Position numbers and translations under genes: made by a program. The notes beneath the pieces are model-generated. The model was given only the letters and a program-made list of their open reading frames with translations, was not told the DNA's origin and did no database searches. From positions 3,038,001 to 3,102,000 of the forward strand of contig NZ_CP033073.1 of assembly GCF_003675325.1 (NCBI RefSeq): DNA of 64,000 nt, given 5' to 3'. The stretch is from Streptomyces dangxiongensis (GTDB lineage: Bacteria > Actinomycetota > Actinomycetes > Streptomycetales > Streptomycetaceae). How positions within the stretch are numbered: the stretch's first letter is position 1; each line of letters begins with the position of its first letter. This document shows positions 30,244 through 38,862 of the stretch, piece after piece.

Positions 30244-31022
30244 TGGCTACCCCTGTTCTGGACAAGGCGGACGCGGCCGGCCAGCCCGAGCCCGGCTTCG
30301 CCGACTCCCCCTACATCACGGTCACCGTCCGCGTCCGCCGGTACAACCCGGAGGTCTCGGCCGAGGCGACCTGGGAAGACTTCCGGCTGGAGATCGACCC
30401 GAAGGAACGTGTCCTCGACGCCCTCCACAAGATCAAGTGGGACGTCGACGGCAGCCTCACGTTCCGCCGCTCGTGCGCGCACGGCATCTGCGGCTCGGAC
30501 GCGATGCGGATCAACGGCAAGAACCGTCTCGCCTGCAAGACGCTGATCAAGGACATCAACCCCGAGAAGCCGATCACGGTCGAGCCCATCAAGGGCCTCA
30601 CGGTCCTGAAGGACCTGGTCGTGGACATGGAGCCGTTCTTCCAGGCGTACCGGGACGTGATGCCGTTCCTGATCACGAACGACACCAACGAGCCGACCCG
30701 GGAGCGACTGCAGTCCGCCGAGGACCGCGAGCGCTTCGACGACACCACCAAGTGCATCCTGTGCGCCGCGTGCACGTCGTCCTGCCCGGTGTTCTGGAAC
30801 GACGGCCAGTACTTCGGTCCGGCCGCGATCGTGAACGCCCACCGCTTCATCTTCGACAGCCGTGACGAGGCGGGCGAGCAGCGCCTGGAGATCCTCAACG
30901 ACCGCGACGGCGTGTGGCGCTGCCGCACGACCTTCAACTGCACGGACGCCTGCCCGCGCGGTATCGAGGTCACGAAGGCGATCCAGGAGGTCAAGCGCGC
31001 GCTGATCACGCGTCGCTACTGA
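30243..31022 (+). CDS. sdhB: Succinate dehydrogenase iron-sulfur subunit
   Basis: Electron-transfer subunit of 259 residues carrying three Fe-S clusters from the flavoprotein to quinone. 2Fe-2S ligands: RRSCAHGICGSDAM with a later Cys in NRLACKTL. The 4Fe-4S and 3Fe-4S ligands: KCILCAACTSSCPV and NCTDACPRGIEV. The order and spacing are canonical. It is the last gene of sdhCDAB and is followed by a strong hairpin terminator at 31047-31083. Confidence 0.97.
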   Translation: MATPVLDKADAAGQPEPGFADSPYITVTVRVRRYNPEVSAEATWEDFRLEIDPKERVLDALHKIKWDVDGSLTFRRSCAHGICGSDAMRINGKNRLACKTLIKDINPEKPITVEPIKGLTVLKDLVVDMEPFFQAYRDVMPFLITNDTNEPTRERLQSAEDRERFDDTTKCILCAACTSSCPVFWNDGQYFGPAAIVNAHRFIFDSRDEAGEQRLEILNDRDGVWRCRTTFNCTDACPRGIEVTKAIQEVKRALITRRY

Positions 31023-31046
31023 TCCGCCGTACGCCTGCGGCTCCTC

Positions 31047-31083
31047 GGGCCCCGTCCCCCGTCACGCACCGGGGACGGGGCCC
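31047..31083 (+). terminator. sdh operon terminator hairpin
   Basis: GGGCCCCGTCCCC (31047-31059) and GGGGACGGGGCCC (31071-31083) are perfect 13-bp complementary arms around an 11-base loop, 25 bases after the sdhB stop. No T tract, as is common in Streptomyces. Confidence 0.85.
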
Positions 31084-31144
31084 TCGCCGTACAACTGTTC
31101 CGCGCCACCGTGGGTCTTCTGTGCGTACGCGATCAAGGAGACAC

Positions 31145-32518
31145 ATGCGCACGCACAGAACGCTGGCCGTCGCCCTCGCGACGGCCACGGCCGCCTCGCT
31201 GACCGGCGGACTGCTCGCCCTCTCGGCGGGCCCGGCCGCCGCGGCCACTCCGGCCAAGTACGCCGACGACTTCGACGGCGACGGGTACCGGGACTACGCG
31301 TCCGGCTGGGGCGGCGAGGTCACCGTCACCTACGGCACGGCGACCGGGCCGGGTCCGAAGACGGTGCGGTTCACCCAGGACAGTCCCGGCATCCCCGGCA
31401 CGGCGGGCGACTCCGGCGGCTACGCCGACACCTTCGGCAACCAACTCGCGAACGCCGACCTCAACCGCGACGGATACGCCGACCTCGCCGTCGCCGACCG
31501 CAGCGAGAAGAGCGGTACGACGGCCGGCGCGGGCGCCGTCACCATCCTGTGGGGTGCCAGGTCCGGACTCGGCACGAAGGCCACGCGCATCCCCGCCCGG
31601 TCCAAGCTGGCGTTCGGCGCGGCCCTCGCCTCCGGTGACTTCAACGGCGACGGCAAGCCGGACCTGGCCGTCACCGACGTCACCGGCACCCTCTACGTCT
31701 ACCGGGGCGGCTTCTCCACGTCCGGTACGACGGGCAGCGTGACCAGCATGGAGGTGAGTCCCAGCGGCGGCGAGGTGCTGGAGCCGGTCGCGATCGTCGC
31801 CGGCAGGGTCACCAAGGACAAGGCCACCGACCTGTACGTGCTGGGCCAGGGCTACAAGAACGGCCGGATGACGCAGGCCGCGTGGTTCGTGCAGGGCGGC
31901 TCCACCATCAAGCGCGGCAAGTACACCACCTACAACGCCTCACAGGTGGACTTCAACGCCACCGGCGTGATCGCCGACTTCGACAAGAACGGCTACGGGG
32001 ACCTGGCCGTCAGCGACACGCCGTACACCAAGGGCGCGGGTTCCGTGGTGGTCCTGCGCGGCGGCGCGAGCGGCCCGGCCACCTCCTACCGCCTGTCCCA
32101 GTCCACCACCGGTGTGGCGACCGCGGCCACCCGCGACGACCGCTTCGGCTTCTCCCTCTCCGCCGGTGACACCAACCGCGACGGCTACCCGGACCTCGCC
32201 GTGGGCGTGCCCGAGGAGGAGTCCGGCTCGGTCGCCAACGCCGGCGGCGTGCACGTCCTGCGCGGTGGCGGCAAGGGCCTGACCGGCACCGGCTCCCAGT
32301 GGTTCACCCGCGCCACGGCGGGTGTGCCGGGCAGCGCCACGCAGGACGAGATGTTCGGCCTCTTCGTCCGCCTGCGCGACCTCGACCGGGACGGCGACGC
32401 CGACCTGCTGATGTCGAGCGACCTGTACCGCAAGAGCGTGCTCCTGCGCGCGTCCGCCACCGGCATCACGACCGGTGGCGCCTCGGAGACCGACCTGGAC
32501 CCGAACTTCCCGCAGTGA
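31145..32518 (+). CDS. Secreted FG-GAP/VCBS repeat protein
   Basis: Exported beta-propeller-like protein of 457 residues. A Sec signal peptide (MRTHRTLAVALATATAASLT with a Ala-rich cleavage region near AAAATPA) precedes about seven FG-GAP repeats. Each repeat has a calcium-binding DxDxDGxxD-type loop, e.g. DDFDGDGYRDYA, ADLNRDGYADLAV, GDFNGDGKPDLAV, ADFDKNGYGDLAV, GDTNRDGYPDLAV and RDLDRDGDADLLM. Such domains bind ligands or other proteins outside the cell; no catalytic domain is seen. ATG at 31145 follows a consensus AAGGAG. Monocistronic, bounded by two strong hairpins. Confidence 0.92.
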   Translation: MRTHRTLAVALATATAASLTGGLLALSAGPAAAATPAKYADDFDGDGYRDYASGWGGEVTVTYGTATGPGPKTVRFTQDSPGIPGTAGDSGGYADTFGNQLANADLNRDGYADLAVADRSEKSGTTAGAGAVTILWGARSGLGTKATRIPARSKLAFGAALASGDFNGDGKPDLAVTDVTGTLYVYRGGFSTSGTTGSVTSMEVSPSGGEVLEPVAIVAGRVTKDKATDLYVLGQGYKNGRMTQAAWFVQGGSTIKRGKYTTYNASQVDFNATGVIADFDKNGYGDLAVSDTPYTKGAGSVVVLRGGASGPATSYRLSQSTTGVATAATRDDRFGFSLSAGDTNRDGYPDLAVGVPEEESGSVANAGGVHVLRGGGKGLTGTGSQWFTRATAGVPGSATQDEMFGLFVRLRDLDRDGDADLLMSSDLYRKSVLLRASATGITTGGASETDLDPNFPQ

Positions 32519-32538
32519 CGGCTGCCCCGTCCCCCGGA

Positions 32539-32570
32539 GAGCCCCACCGCGGTCCGCTGCGGTGGGGCTC
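32539..32570 (+). terminator. Terminator hairpin after FG-GAP gene
   Basis: GAGCCCCACCGC (32539-32550) and GCGGTGGGGCTC (32559-32570) pair perfectly over 12 bp with an 8-base loop, 21 bases after the stop. Confidence 0.85.
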
Positions 32571-32606
32571 CTCGCATCCGGGGAGAAGGACTCCTAATGT
32601 GACGAC

Positions 32607-33053
32607 ATGTCAGACGAAGGGTCGTACGAACTGCTCGGTTTCGACAACGTGCTGCTCCCCGTCGGTGACCTCGGCGAGGCGGTCGCCTTCTACGAGCGGG
32701 CCGGGTTCACCGTGGGGTTCCGGTTCGACGAGGGCGGGATCGCCCTGCTGAAGGTCGGGGCCGAGACACCGGGCATCCTGCTCCAGGCCGAGGAGCAGCT
32801 AGGGCACCGGTCACCGCCGTGGCCGTCGGCGCGGATCTGGCTGGAGGTGCCGGACGCGCGGGCCGCGGCACGGGAGCTGGCCGCCGCGGGCATCGCGCCG
32901 CTGGACGAGGTCGCGCAGGCGGCCACCGGCTGGACCGTGGAGATCGCCGACCCCTGGGGCAACGTCCTGGGCTTCACGGACTACACCAAGCGCCCCGAGC
33001 TGGGCCGCCGGGGCCAGGGCCTTTCGTTCGGATCACCCGCGAGCCCGGCATGA
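32607..33053 (+). CDS. VOC (glyoxalase/dioxygenase superfamily) protein
   Basis: Single-subunit VOC-fold protein of 148 residues, likely dimeric. Features are LGFDNVLLPVGDLGEAVAFY (first beta-alpha unit), GFRFDEGGIALLKVG, then ARAAARELAAAGIAPLDEV and EIADPWGNVLGFTDY (the late Glu/Gly loop that often holds a metal ligand). The classical His near the start is absent (DNVLL), so metal-dependent glyoxalase activity is doubtful; it may bind rather than convert a small molecule. It precedes a TetR regulator, and an inverted repeat spans its stop codon. Confidence 0.85.
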   Translation: MSDEGSYELLGFDNVLLPVGDLGEAVAFYERAGFTVGFRFDEGGIALLKVGAETPGILLQAEEQLGHRSPPWPSARIWLEVPDARAAARELAAAGIAPLDEVAQAATGWTVEIADPWGNVLGFTDYTKRPELGRRGQGLSFGSPASPA

Positions 33054-33062
33054 TCCGAACGA
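33024..33062. promoter_or_regulatory. 12-bp perfect inverted repeat before the TetR gene
   Basis: TCGTTCGGATCA (33024-33035) and TGATCCGAACGA (33051-33062) are exact reverse complements separated by 15 bases. The right arm begins at the stop codon of the VOC gene and ends 52 bases before the TetR start. The arms are only about half G/C, unlike typical terminators here. Candidate operator for the TetR regulator, or a terminator for the VOC gene. Confidence 0.55.
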
Positions 33063-33114
33063 CAGACCCCGGCCGCCGCCATGGGCCGCCCACGCCACTC
33101 GTTAGGCTCCTGTC

Positions 33115-33852
33115 GTGCCCGAGAAGAACGACGGCCCCGGTGCGGCCGGCCCCCAGAGCAGCAAGTCCGAGCAGACCCGTGCGCTGATCCTGGAGACCGC
33201 GATGCGGTTGTTCCAGGAGCGCGGGTACGACAAGACGACCATGAGGGCCATCGCCACGGAGGCCGGGGTGTCCGTCGGCAACGCCTACTACTACTTCGAG
33301 GGCAAGGAACACCTGATCCAGGGGTTCTACGACCGGATCGCCGCCGAGCACCAGGCGGCGGTGCGCCAGGTGCTGGACCGGGAGACCGATCTGGAGGCGC
33401 GGCTCGCGGGCGTACTCACCGTGTGGCTGGACATCGCCCGGCCGTACCACGAGTTCGCGGTCCAGTTCTTCAAGAACGCCGCCGATCCCGACAGCCCGCT
33501 CAGCCCCTTCTCCCCGGAGAGCGAGCACGCGCGCGAGGCGGCGATCAGCGTGCACCGGCAGGTGCTGGCCGGTTCCCGGTCCAAGGTGGCGCCCGAACTG
33601 CGGGACGTCCTCCCGGAGCTGATGTGGCTCGCCCAGATGGGCCTGGTCCTGTACTGGATCTTCGACCGCACGGAGGGCCGCGAGCGCAGCTACCGCCTGG
33701 CGTGCCGCGGCGCCCGGCTGACCGCACGCGGCGTGTCCCTGGCCCGCTTCCGCGTCCTGCGCCCCCTCGTCCTGGAGATCCACGAGCTGTTCACGGACTT
33801 CCTGCCGGGCATGACGAAGGTGCTCCCGGCCCCGGACCGCGACCGGGACTGA
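33115..33852 (+). CDS. TetR-family transcriptional regulator
   Basis: DNA-binding repressor of 245 residues. The N-terminal HTH domain (about 18-65) reads TRALILETAMRLFQERGYDK, TTMRAIATEAGVSVGNAYYY and FEGKEHLIQGFYDR, the TetR signature. The C-terminal ligand domain has helices such as VLTVWLDIARPYHEFAVQFF and LPELMWLAQMGLVLYWIFD. GTG at 33115. It may act on the inverted repeat just upstream and thus on itself and possibly the VOC gene. Inducer unknown. It ends one base before the convergent solute-binding gene. Confidence 0.92.
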   Translation: MPEKNDGPGAAGPQSSKSEQTRALILETAMRLFQERGYDKTTMRAIATEAGVSVGNAYYYFEGKEHLIQGFYDRIAAEHQAAVRQVLDRETDLEARLAGVLTVWLDIARPYHEFAVQFFKNAADPDSPLSPFSPESEHAREAAISVHRQVLAGSRSKVAPELRDVLPELMWLAQMGLVLYWIFDRTEGRERSYRLACRGARLTARGVSLARFRVLRPLVLEIHELFTDFLPGMTKVLPAPDRDRD

Positions 33853-35412
33853 TCAGATCCATCCCAGCCGCCACAGCCGGAACACGCCCGTGCCGTCCGT
33901 CAGGTACTGGCCGCCGCCGACGTCCTCCGTGCTGACCACGTACTCCTTGCGCTGCCACAGCGGGATCAGCGGGACGTCCTCGGCCACGTCGGTCTGGATG
34001 TCGCGGAAGTCGTTGGCGGCGCGGCTGCGGTCGGCGAACTGCTGGCTGTCCAGGACGAGGTGGTCGACGGCCTTGTTGCTGTAGCCGGTACTCATCGTGG
34101 AACCGGTGCCGACGAGCGCCGCGCCGAAGGTGTCCGGGTCGGGGTAGTCGGCGACCCAGCCGACCGCCCAGGCGTCGATCGTCCCGGCGGCCCAGCGCTT
34201 CTGGAAGTCGGTCCACTCGTAGCCCTTGAGGTCCACCTCGAACAGGCCGCTCGCGTCGAGCTGCTTCTTCAGCTCCGTGGCCTCTTCCGCGCTCGCGCCC
34301 CGGCCGACGCCGTAGCCGAAGGTGAAGCGCACCGGCAGGCTCACCCCGGCCTCGGTGAGCAGTTCCCGCGCCTTCTCGGTGCTCTGCTCCGGGTACCGGT
34401 CGAAGAACGACGTGGTGTGGCCGGTGATACCGGTCGGGATCAGCGAGTACAGCGGGTCGACGGTGTCCTCGTACACGATCGCCGCCAGCTCCTCGCGGTT
34501 GACCAGCCAGGCCATCGCGCGGCGCACCCGTACGTCGTGCAACGGGGAGGAGGCGCGGGTGTTGAGGTACAGGTTGCGGGTCTCGGCGCTGTCGGACTCG
34601 GTGACCCGCTGTCCGGGGTCGCTCGGGTTGAGCGCGGAGAGCATCTTCGGGGGCAGGGTCCGCGTGGCGACGTCGACCTGGCGGCCCTTCCAGGCGCGGT
34701 CGAGCTTGTCGGAGTCGGCGTAGTAGCGCAGCTCGATCGGGCGGCCGGTGCCGCTGAGATAGCCCTCGTAGTGCGTGTTCGGCGCGAGGTCGGCCTTGTG
34801 GTTCCTGGTGTAGGCGATCAGCCGGTACGGCCCCGTGCCGTCGACGGCGGCGTCGCTGCGCAGGCGGCCGGCCGGGTACCTGTCCTTGTCCACGATGGAT
34901 CCGGCGCCGGTGGCCACCTTCAGCGGGAAGGTGGCGTCAAAGGACGACAGATGGAAGGTCACGGTGTGCGCGCTGTCGGCGGTCACCGAGGCGAGCGTGG
35001 CGAACAGGGACGCCGGGCCGACAGCGGCGTTGATCTTCCTGACCCGGTCGAAGGAGTACTTCACGTCCCCGGCCGTCATCTCGCGTCCGCTCGGGAAGGT
35101 GATCCCGGAGCGCAGCGTGCACCGGTACGTCCGCAGCCCGCTGCCCGTGAAGGCGCAGCTCTTGGCGGCGTCCGGGACCGGTTCGGTGCCGCCCGGCTCG
35201 AACGTCAGCAGGGACTGGAAGACGTTGCTGAACAGCGCCCAGGACCCGGCGTCGTAGGCGCCGGCCGGGTCGAGCGCGGTGACGGCGTCGGTGGTGCCGA
35301 CGGTGATGGTCCTGTTCTTGTACTGCTGCGACGGCAGGAGCTGCCAGCCGCCGATCCCCACGACGGCGAGCCCGAGCAGCGTCACGAGAATGCGCATGCG
35401 AACAGATCGCAT
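33853..35412 (-). CDS. ABC transporter family 5 solute-binding protein (peptide/nickel type)
   Basis: Extracytoplasmic binding protein of 519 residues, SBP_bac_5 family. One N-terminal hydrophobic helix (ILVTLLGLAVVGIGGWQLL) lacks a lipobox Cys, so it is anchored by the helix or secreted. Family motifs include FQSLLTFEPG, FPSGREMTAGDVKYSFDRV, DGTGPYRLIAYTR, NTRASSPLHDVRVRRAMAWL and GWVADYPDPDTFGAALVG. ATG at 35412 has GGGAGGG upstream. No permease or ATPase is adjacent, so it is an orphan receptor or works with a remote transporter. It ends flush with the convergent TetR gene. Confidence 0.9.
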   Translation of the reverse strand: MRSVRMRILVTLLGLAVVGIGGWQLLPSQQYKNRTITVGTTDAVTALDPAGAYDAGSWALFSNVFQSLLTFEPGGTEPVPDAAKSCAFTGSGLRTYRCTLRSGITFPSGREMTAGDVKYSFDRVRKINAAVGPASLFATLASVTADSAHTVTFHLSSFDATFPLKVATGAGSIVDKDRYPAGRLRSDAAVDGTGPYRLIAYTRNHKADLAPNTHYEGYLSGTGRPIELRYYADSDKLDRAWKGRQVDVATRTLPPKMLSALNPSDPGQRVTESDSAETRNLYLNTRASSPLHDVRVRRAMAWLVNREELAAIVYEDTVDPLYSLIPTGITGHTTSFFDRYPEQSTEKARELLTEAGVSLPVRFTFGYGVGRGASAEEATELKKQLDASGLFEVDLKGYEWTDFQKRWAAGTIDAWAVGWVADYPDPDTFGAALVGTGSTMSTGYSNKAVDHLVLDSQQFADRSRAANDFRDIQTDVAEDVPLIPLWQRKEYVVSTEDVGGGQYLTDGTGVFRLWRLGWI

Positions 35413-35572
35413 GGTGGTGCCCTCCCCAGGCCCGACAGGGCCCTACCCCTGGCCCAGCACGAAGCGGCCACTTCCCCTCAAGTGGCGCGGCTCACCTAAT
35501 CACACGGGTTTGGGCTGGGGAAGGGCTTTCTGACCAGATGGGAAAGAACTTACCGAGCGCGGCGGCTTCCCG

Positions 35573-35812
35573 TTATGACGTCCGGCGCAGTGCGCGCAGA
35601 CCGCGCAACCCGATGCCTCCGACGACCGTCCCCAATACGAAGGAGACGACCGCCAGCAGCAGGTGCACCCAGAAGTACGCGGTCGGGTGACCGTCGTCGA
35701 AGGCGAGCCCGCTGCTGTCCTTGACGAGGTTCTTGACGAAAGTGACCCAGATGACCCAGCTCCACACCCCGAAGGCGAGCAGGAACCAGGAGACCGGGCG
35801 GCTGAGCTTCAT
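35573..35812 (-). CDS. Small SCO4848-type membrane protein
   Basis: 79-residue protein with two transmembrane helices (WFLLAFGVWSWVIWVTFV and AYFWVHLLLAVVSFVLGTVV) and a basic tail RGLRALRRTS. It matches a small actinomycete membrane protein family known by its S. coelicolor member (label from memory). Function unknown. It is divergent from the D-Ala-D-Ala carboxypeptidase-like gene, with 91 bases between starts, a pairing that suggests shared regulation. ATG at 35812. Confidence 0.8.
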   Translation of the reverse strand: MKLSRPVSWFLLAFGVWSWVIWVTFVKNLVKDSSGLAFDDGHPTAYFWVHLLLAVVSFVLGTVVGGIGLRGLRALRRTS

Positions 35813-35903
35813 GTCCCCAGTATCGCCGTCCCGTGCCCGGTTCCGTGTCGGGGGTGGGGCGCGGAGCGGGACTTCGCGTTTCCGTACGGGTACGTTCTCG
35901 ACC

Positions 35904-37139
35904 GTGCCCGCACCGAAGAGGACCGGCCGGCGACCCCTGCTGGTGACCTCCGCCACCCTGCTGTCCCTGTCCGTCACCGCGCCGGCCGCCCTCGCCGCGC
36001 CGGTTCCCCGACCGAGCCCGACGGCCACCCCGCCGGCCCGGATGTCCACCCTGGGCGGCGTCCGGCTGGGGCAGCCCGGCACCCAGGTCAACCTCGCCCC
36101 GGGCGTGCCCGTGCTGCCCAAGGACCTCACCGCCCGGTCCTGGATCGTCTCGGACGCCGAGTCGGGTGAGGTGCTGGCCGCGCACAACGCCCACTGGCGG
36201 CTGCCCCCGGCGAGCACACTGAAGATGCTGTTCGCCGACACCGTGCTGCCCCGCTTCCCCAAGGGGACCCGTCACACGGTCGTCACGTCGGACCTCGCGG
36301 GCATGGGCGTCGGCTCCAGTGTGGTCGGGATGCGGGAAGGGCACAGCTACACCGTCCACGACCTGTGGCTCGGGGTGTTCCTGCGCTCGGGCAACGACGC
36401 GGTGCGCACCCTGTCCGCGATGAGCGGCGGCGTCGCGCAGACCGTGCGGGACATGCAGGAGCACGCCGGGGAACTCCAGGCCCTGGACACCCACGTGGTC
36501 TCCCCCGACGGCTACGACGCGCCGGGGCAGGTGTCCTCGGCGTACGACCTGACGCTGTTCGCCCGGTCCGGGCTCCAGAAGAAGGACTTCCGCGAGTACT
36601 GCTCGACCGTGCGGGCGACGTTCGGGTCCGCCACGATCCAGAACACCAACCGGCTGCTGAGCGGAGACACCGACGTCCCCGTCTACCCGGGGATCGCCGG
36701 TGTGAAGAACGGCAACACCACGCACGCGGGTGCCACGCTCACCGCGGTCGCCGAGCGGGGCGGCAAGGTGCTGCTGGTCACGGTGATGAATCCGGAGAAG
36801 CACGAGCACAACGAGGTCTACAAGGAGGGCGCGAAGCTCCTCGACTGGGGTTTCCGGGCAGCCGGCAAGGTCAACGCGGTGGGCGAGCTGGTGCCGCCGA
36901 AGAGCGCCGTGCCGGCCTCCGGGCAGCCGGATGCCGGCGCGTCCCCCGCGCAGGCCGCCGGGACCGGCGGATCCGGTTCGCGGCCGGTGGCGAGCGCCCC
37001 CACCGGTTCGGGTGCCGGCGGCGCGGGGGTCGCCCTGGCCGTCGCGGGCGGTCTGCTGGTGCTGCTCTGCGGCGGGGTGTTCCTGGTCAACCGCCGGTGG
37101 CCGCTGCCCGATCTGATGCGGCGCCGGGCACGTCACTGA
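35904..37139 (+). CDS. D-alanyl-D-alanine carboxypeptidase-like protein (S11 family)
   Basis: Membrane-anchored peptidoglycan carboxypeptidase (PBP5-like), about 411 residues. Signal peptide (LLVTSATLLSLSVTAPAALA), then the serine-peptidase core with PPASTLKML (SxxK nucleophile), RSGNDAV (SxN) and VKNGNTTHAG (K[TN]G motif with Asn in place of Thr). A Pro/Gly/Ser stalk and one C-terminal helix (VALAVAGGLLVLLCGGVFLV) with a basic tail anchor it outward. GTG at 35904. The 3' end overlaps the convergent BrkB-like gene by 53 bases. It probably trims terminal D-Ala from pentapeptides. Confidence 0.9.
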   Translation: MPAPKRTGRRPLLVTSATLLSLSVTAPAALAAPVPRPSPTATPPARMSTLGGVRLGQPGTQVNLAPGVPVLPKDLTARSWIVSDAESGEVLAAHNAHWRLPPASTLKMLFADTVLPRFPKGTRHTVVTSDLAGMGVGSSVVGMREGHSYTVHDLWLGVFLRSGNDAVRTLSAMSGGVAQTVRDMQEHAGELQALDTHVVSPDGYDAPGQVSSAYDLTLFARSGLQKKDFREYCSTVRATFGSATIQNTNRLLSGDTDVPVYPGIAGVKNGNTTHAGATLTAVAERGGKVLLVTVMNPEKHEHNEVYKEGAKLLDWGFRAAGKVNAVGELVPPKSAVPASGQPDAGASPAQAAGTGGSGSRPVASAPTGSGAGGAGVALAVAGGLLVLLCGGVFLVNRRWPLPDLMRRRARH

Positions 37140-37995
37140 GTCCGGCGTCCTTGCTCGGCGTCGCCGTCCAGGAGGCGCAGAACAGCACGAGCTTGGCCGT
37201 GAAGTTGATCCACAGCAGCAGGGCCACGGGGACGCCGAAGGCGCCGTACATGCTCTTCGCGGCGACCCCCTGGACGTAGCCGCTGAGCAGCAGCTTCAGC
37301 AGTTCGAAGCCGACCGCTCCGAGCAGGGCGGACACCAGCAGGCGACGGCGCGGCGGTTCGACCCCGGGCAGCAGGGTCAGGACGTAGAGCAGGACCAGGA
37401 AGTCGGCGAGGACGGCGACGACGAACGCGACGACCTGGAGCAGCACGCTGCCCCAGCCGTGTTCGGCCAGGCCGATCTGCCGGGACAGCCGGCCGACGGC
37501 GGCCGAGGCGAGGATGGAGATGGCGAGGGTGACCAGCAGGGCGCCGCCGAAGCCGAACAGGATGCCGGCGTCCTTGGCCTTGGTGACGAGGGGGTTCTCC
37601 TCGCGGTCGGGCAGCTCCCACACCGCGCGCAGGCAGTCGCGGACCTGGCCGACCCAGCCGACGCCAGTGAACAGCAGCACCGCGCCCGCGATGACGCCGA
37701 CGGTGCCGGCGTTCTCCACCAGGGAGGTCAGGTCCAGTTGCTCGGAGAGGCCCGGGAACTGCTCGGCGATCTTGTGTTCGACGGTCTTCTGGCTGGCGGG
37801 GCTGAGCGTGGCGGCGGTGACCGCGGCGGCCACGGTCAGCAGCGGGAACAGGGCCACGAAGCTGACGAACGTCATGGCGGCGGCCAGCCGGGTCCACTTC
37901 ACCCGGTCCAGCCGTTCGTACGACCGCCACGCGTGCGTGGCCATCAGCCGGGTGACCACCGGCCCGATGCCGGGGAGCTTCTTCAGCCAGTCCAT
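37087..37995 (-). CDS. YihY/BrkB-family membrane protein
   Basis: Inner membrane protein of 302 residues with about six helices. Family features are RLAAAMTFVSFVALFPLLTV, then VGVIAGAVLLFTGVGWVGQV and GVPVALLLWINFTAKLVLF. Once called ribonuclease BN, the family has no proven enzyme activity and no agreed function. ATG 37995 is preferred; GTG 38031 would add twelve residues. Its last 53 bases are antisense to the end of the carboxypeptidase gene. Confidence 0.9.
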   Translation of the reverse strand: MDWLKKLPGIGPVVTRLMATHAWRSYERLDRVKWTRLAAAMTFVSFVALFPLLTVAAAVTAATLSPASQKTVEHKIAEQFPGLSEQLDLTSLVENAGTVGVIAGAVLLFTGVGWVGQVRDCLRAVWELPDREENPLVTKAKDAGILFGFGGALLVTLAISILASAAVGRLSRQIGLAEHGWGSVLLQVVAFVVAVLADFLVLLYVLTLLPGVEPPRRRLLVSALLGAVGFELLKLLLSGYVQGVAAKSMYGAFGVPVALLLWINFTAKLVLFCASWTATPSKDAGLSDVPGAASDRAAATGG

Positions 37996-38080
37996 GATCC
38001 GACCATGCCCGCTCCGCGGGAGCGTGAACACCGCGTTTCTTCGCCAGAACGGTCATATACGGGCGATACGGTCAGTTGTC

Positions 38081-38836
38081 ATGAAGGATGCCACCGCACT
38101 GCCGCGTTCCCTGCTCGTCCTCGGCGGCACGTCCGAGATCGGGCTGGCCACCGCGCGCCGGCTGATCGCCCGCCGCACCCGCACGGTGTGGCTGGCGGGC
38201 CGCCCCTCCGCCGCCCTGGAGAACGCCGCCGCGAGCCTGCGCGCGCTCGGCGCCGACGTGCACACCCTCGGCTTCGACGCGCTCGACCCCGCATCCCACG
38301 AGACCGTCCTCGGCAAGGTGTTCGCCGAGGGTGCCGTCGACATGGTGCTGCTCGCGTTCGGCGTCCTCGGCGACCAGGCCCACGACGAACGCGACCCGGT
38401 GCGTGCGGTGCGGGTCGCCCGGACCAACTACACCGGGGCCGTCTCGGTGGGGCTGGTCACCGGCCGCGCCCTCCAGGCGCAGGGGCACGGTTCCCTCGTC
38501 GTCCTGTCCTCCGTCGCCGCCGAACGCGCCCGCCGCACCGACTTCATCTACGGCTCCAGCAAGGCCGGCCTCGACACCTTCGCCCAGGGCCTGGGCGACG
38601 CCCTGTACGGCACCGGCGCGCACGTCATGGTCGTACGCCCCGGGTTCGTCCGGACCCGCGGAACGGCCGGCCGGCACCGGCCCCCGCTCGCCACCACACC
38701 GGAGGCGGTCGCCACCGCCGTCGAACTCGGCCTGCGCCGCCGCTCGGAGACGGTGTGGGTGCCGGGGGCGCTCCGCCCGGTGATGTGGGCGCTGCGGCAC
38801 GCGCCGCGCGCGGTGTACCGCCGGCTGGACGTCTGA
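38081..38836 (+). CDS. DprE2-like short-chain reductase
   Basis: NAD(P)-dependent reductase of 251 residues, closest in my recollection to decaprenylphosphoryl-2-keto-erythro-pentose reductase (DprE2), which finishes conversion of decaprenylphosphoryl-ribose to -arabinose. Evidence: LLVLGGTSEIGLATARRLIA (Rossmann motif), FDALDPASHETV, VLLAFGVLGDQ, NYTGAVSVGLV, VVLSSVAAERARR, YGSSKAGLD (YxxxK catalytic) and VVRPGFVRTR. The DprE1 oxidase partner is not adjacent. Streptomyces does not make arabinogalactan, so the substrate may differ. ATG at 38081, divergent from the BrkB-like gene. Confidence 0.83.
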   Translation: MKDATALPRSLLVLGGTSEIGLATARRLIARRTRTVWLAGRPSAALENAAASLRALGADVHTLGFDALDPASHETVLGKVFAEGAVDMVLLAFGVLGDQAHDERDPVRAVRVARTNYTGAVSVGLVTGRALQAQGHGSLVVLSSVAAERARRTDFIYGSSKAGLDTFAQGLGDALYGTGAHVMVVRPGFVRTRGTAGRHRPPLATTPEAVATAVELGLRRRSETVWVPGALRPVMWALRHAPRAVYRRLDV

Positions 38837-38862
38837 CGGGAGCGGCCCCCCGTCGCGTACGG

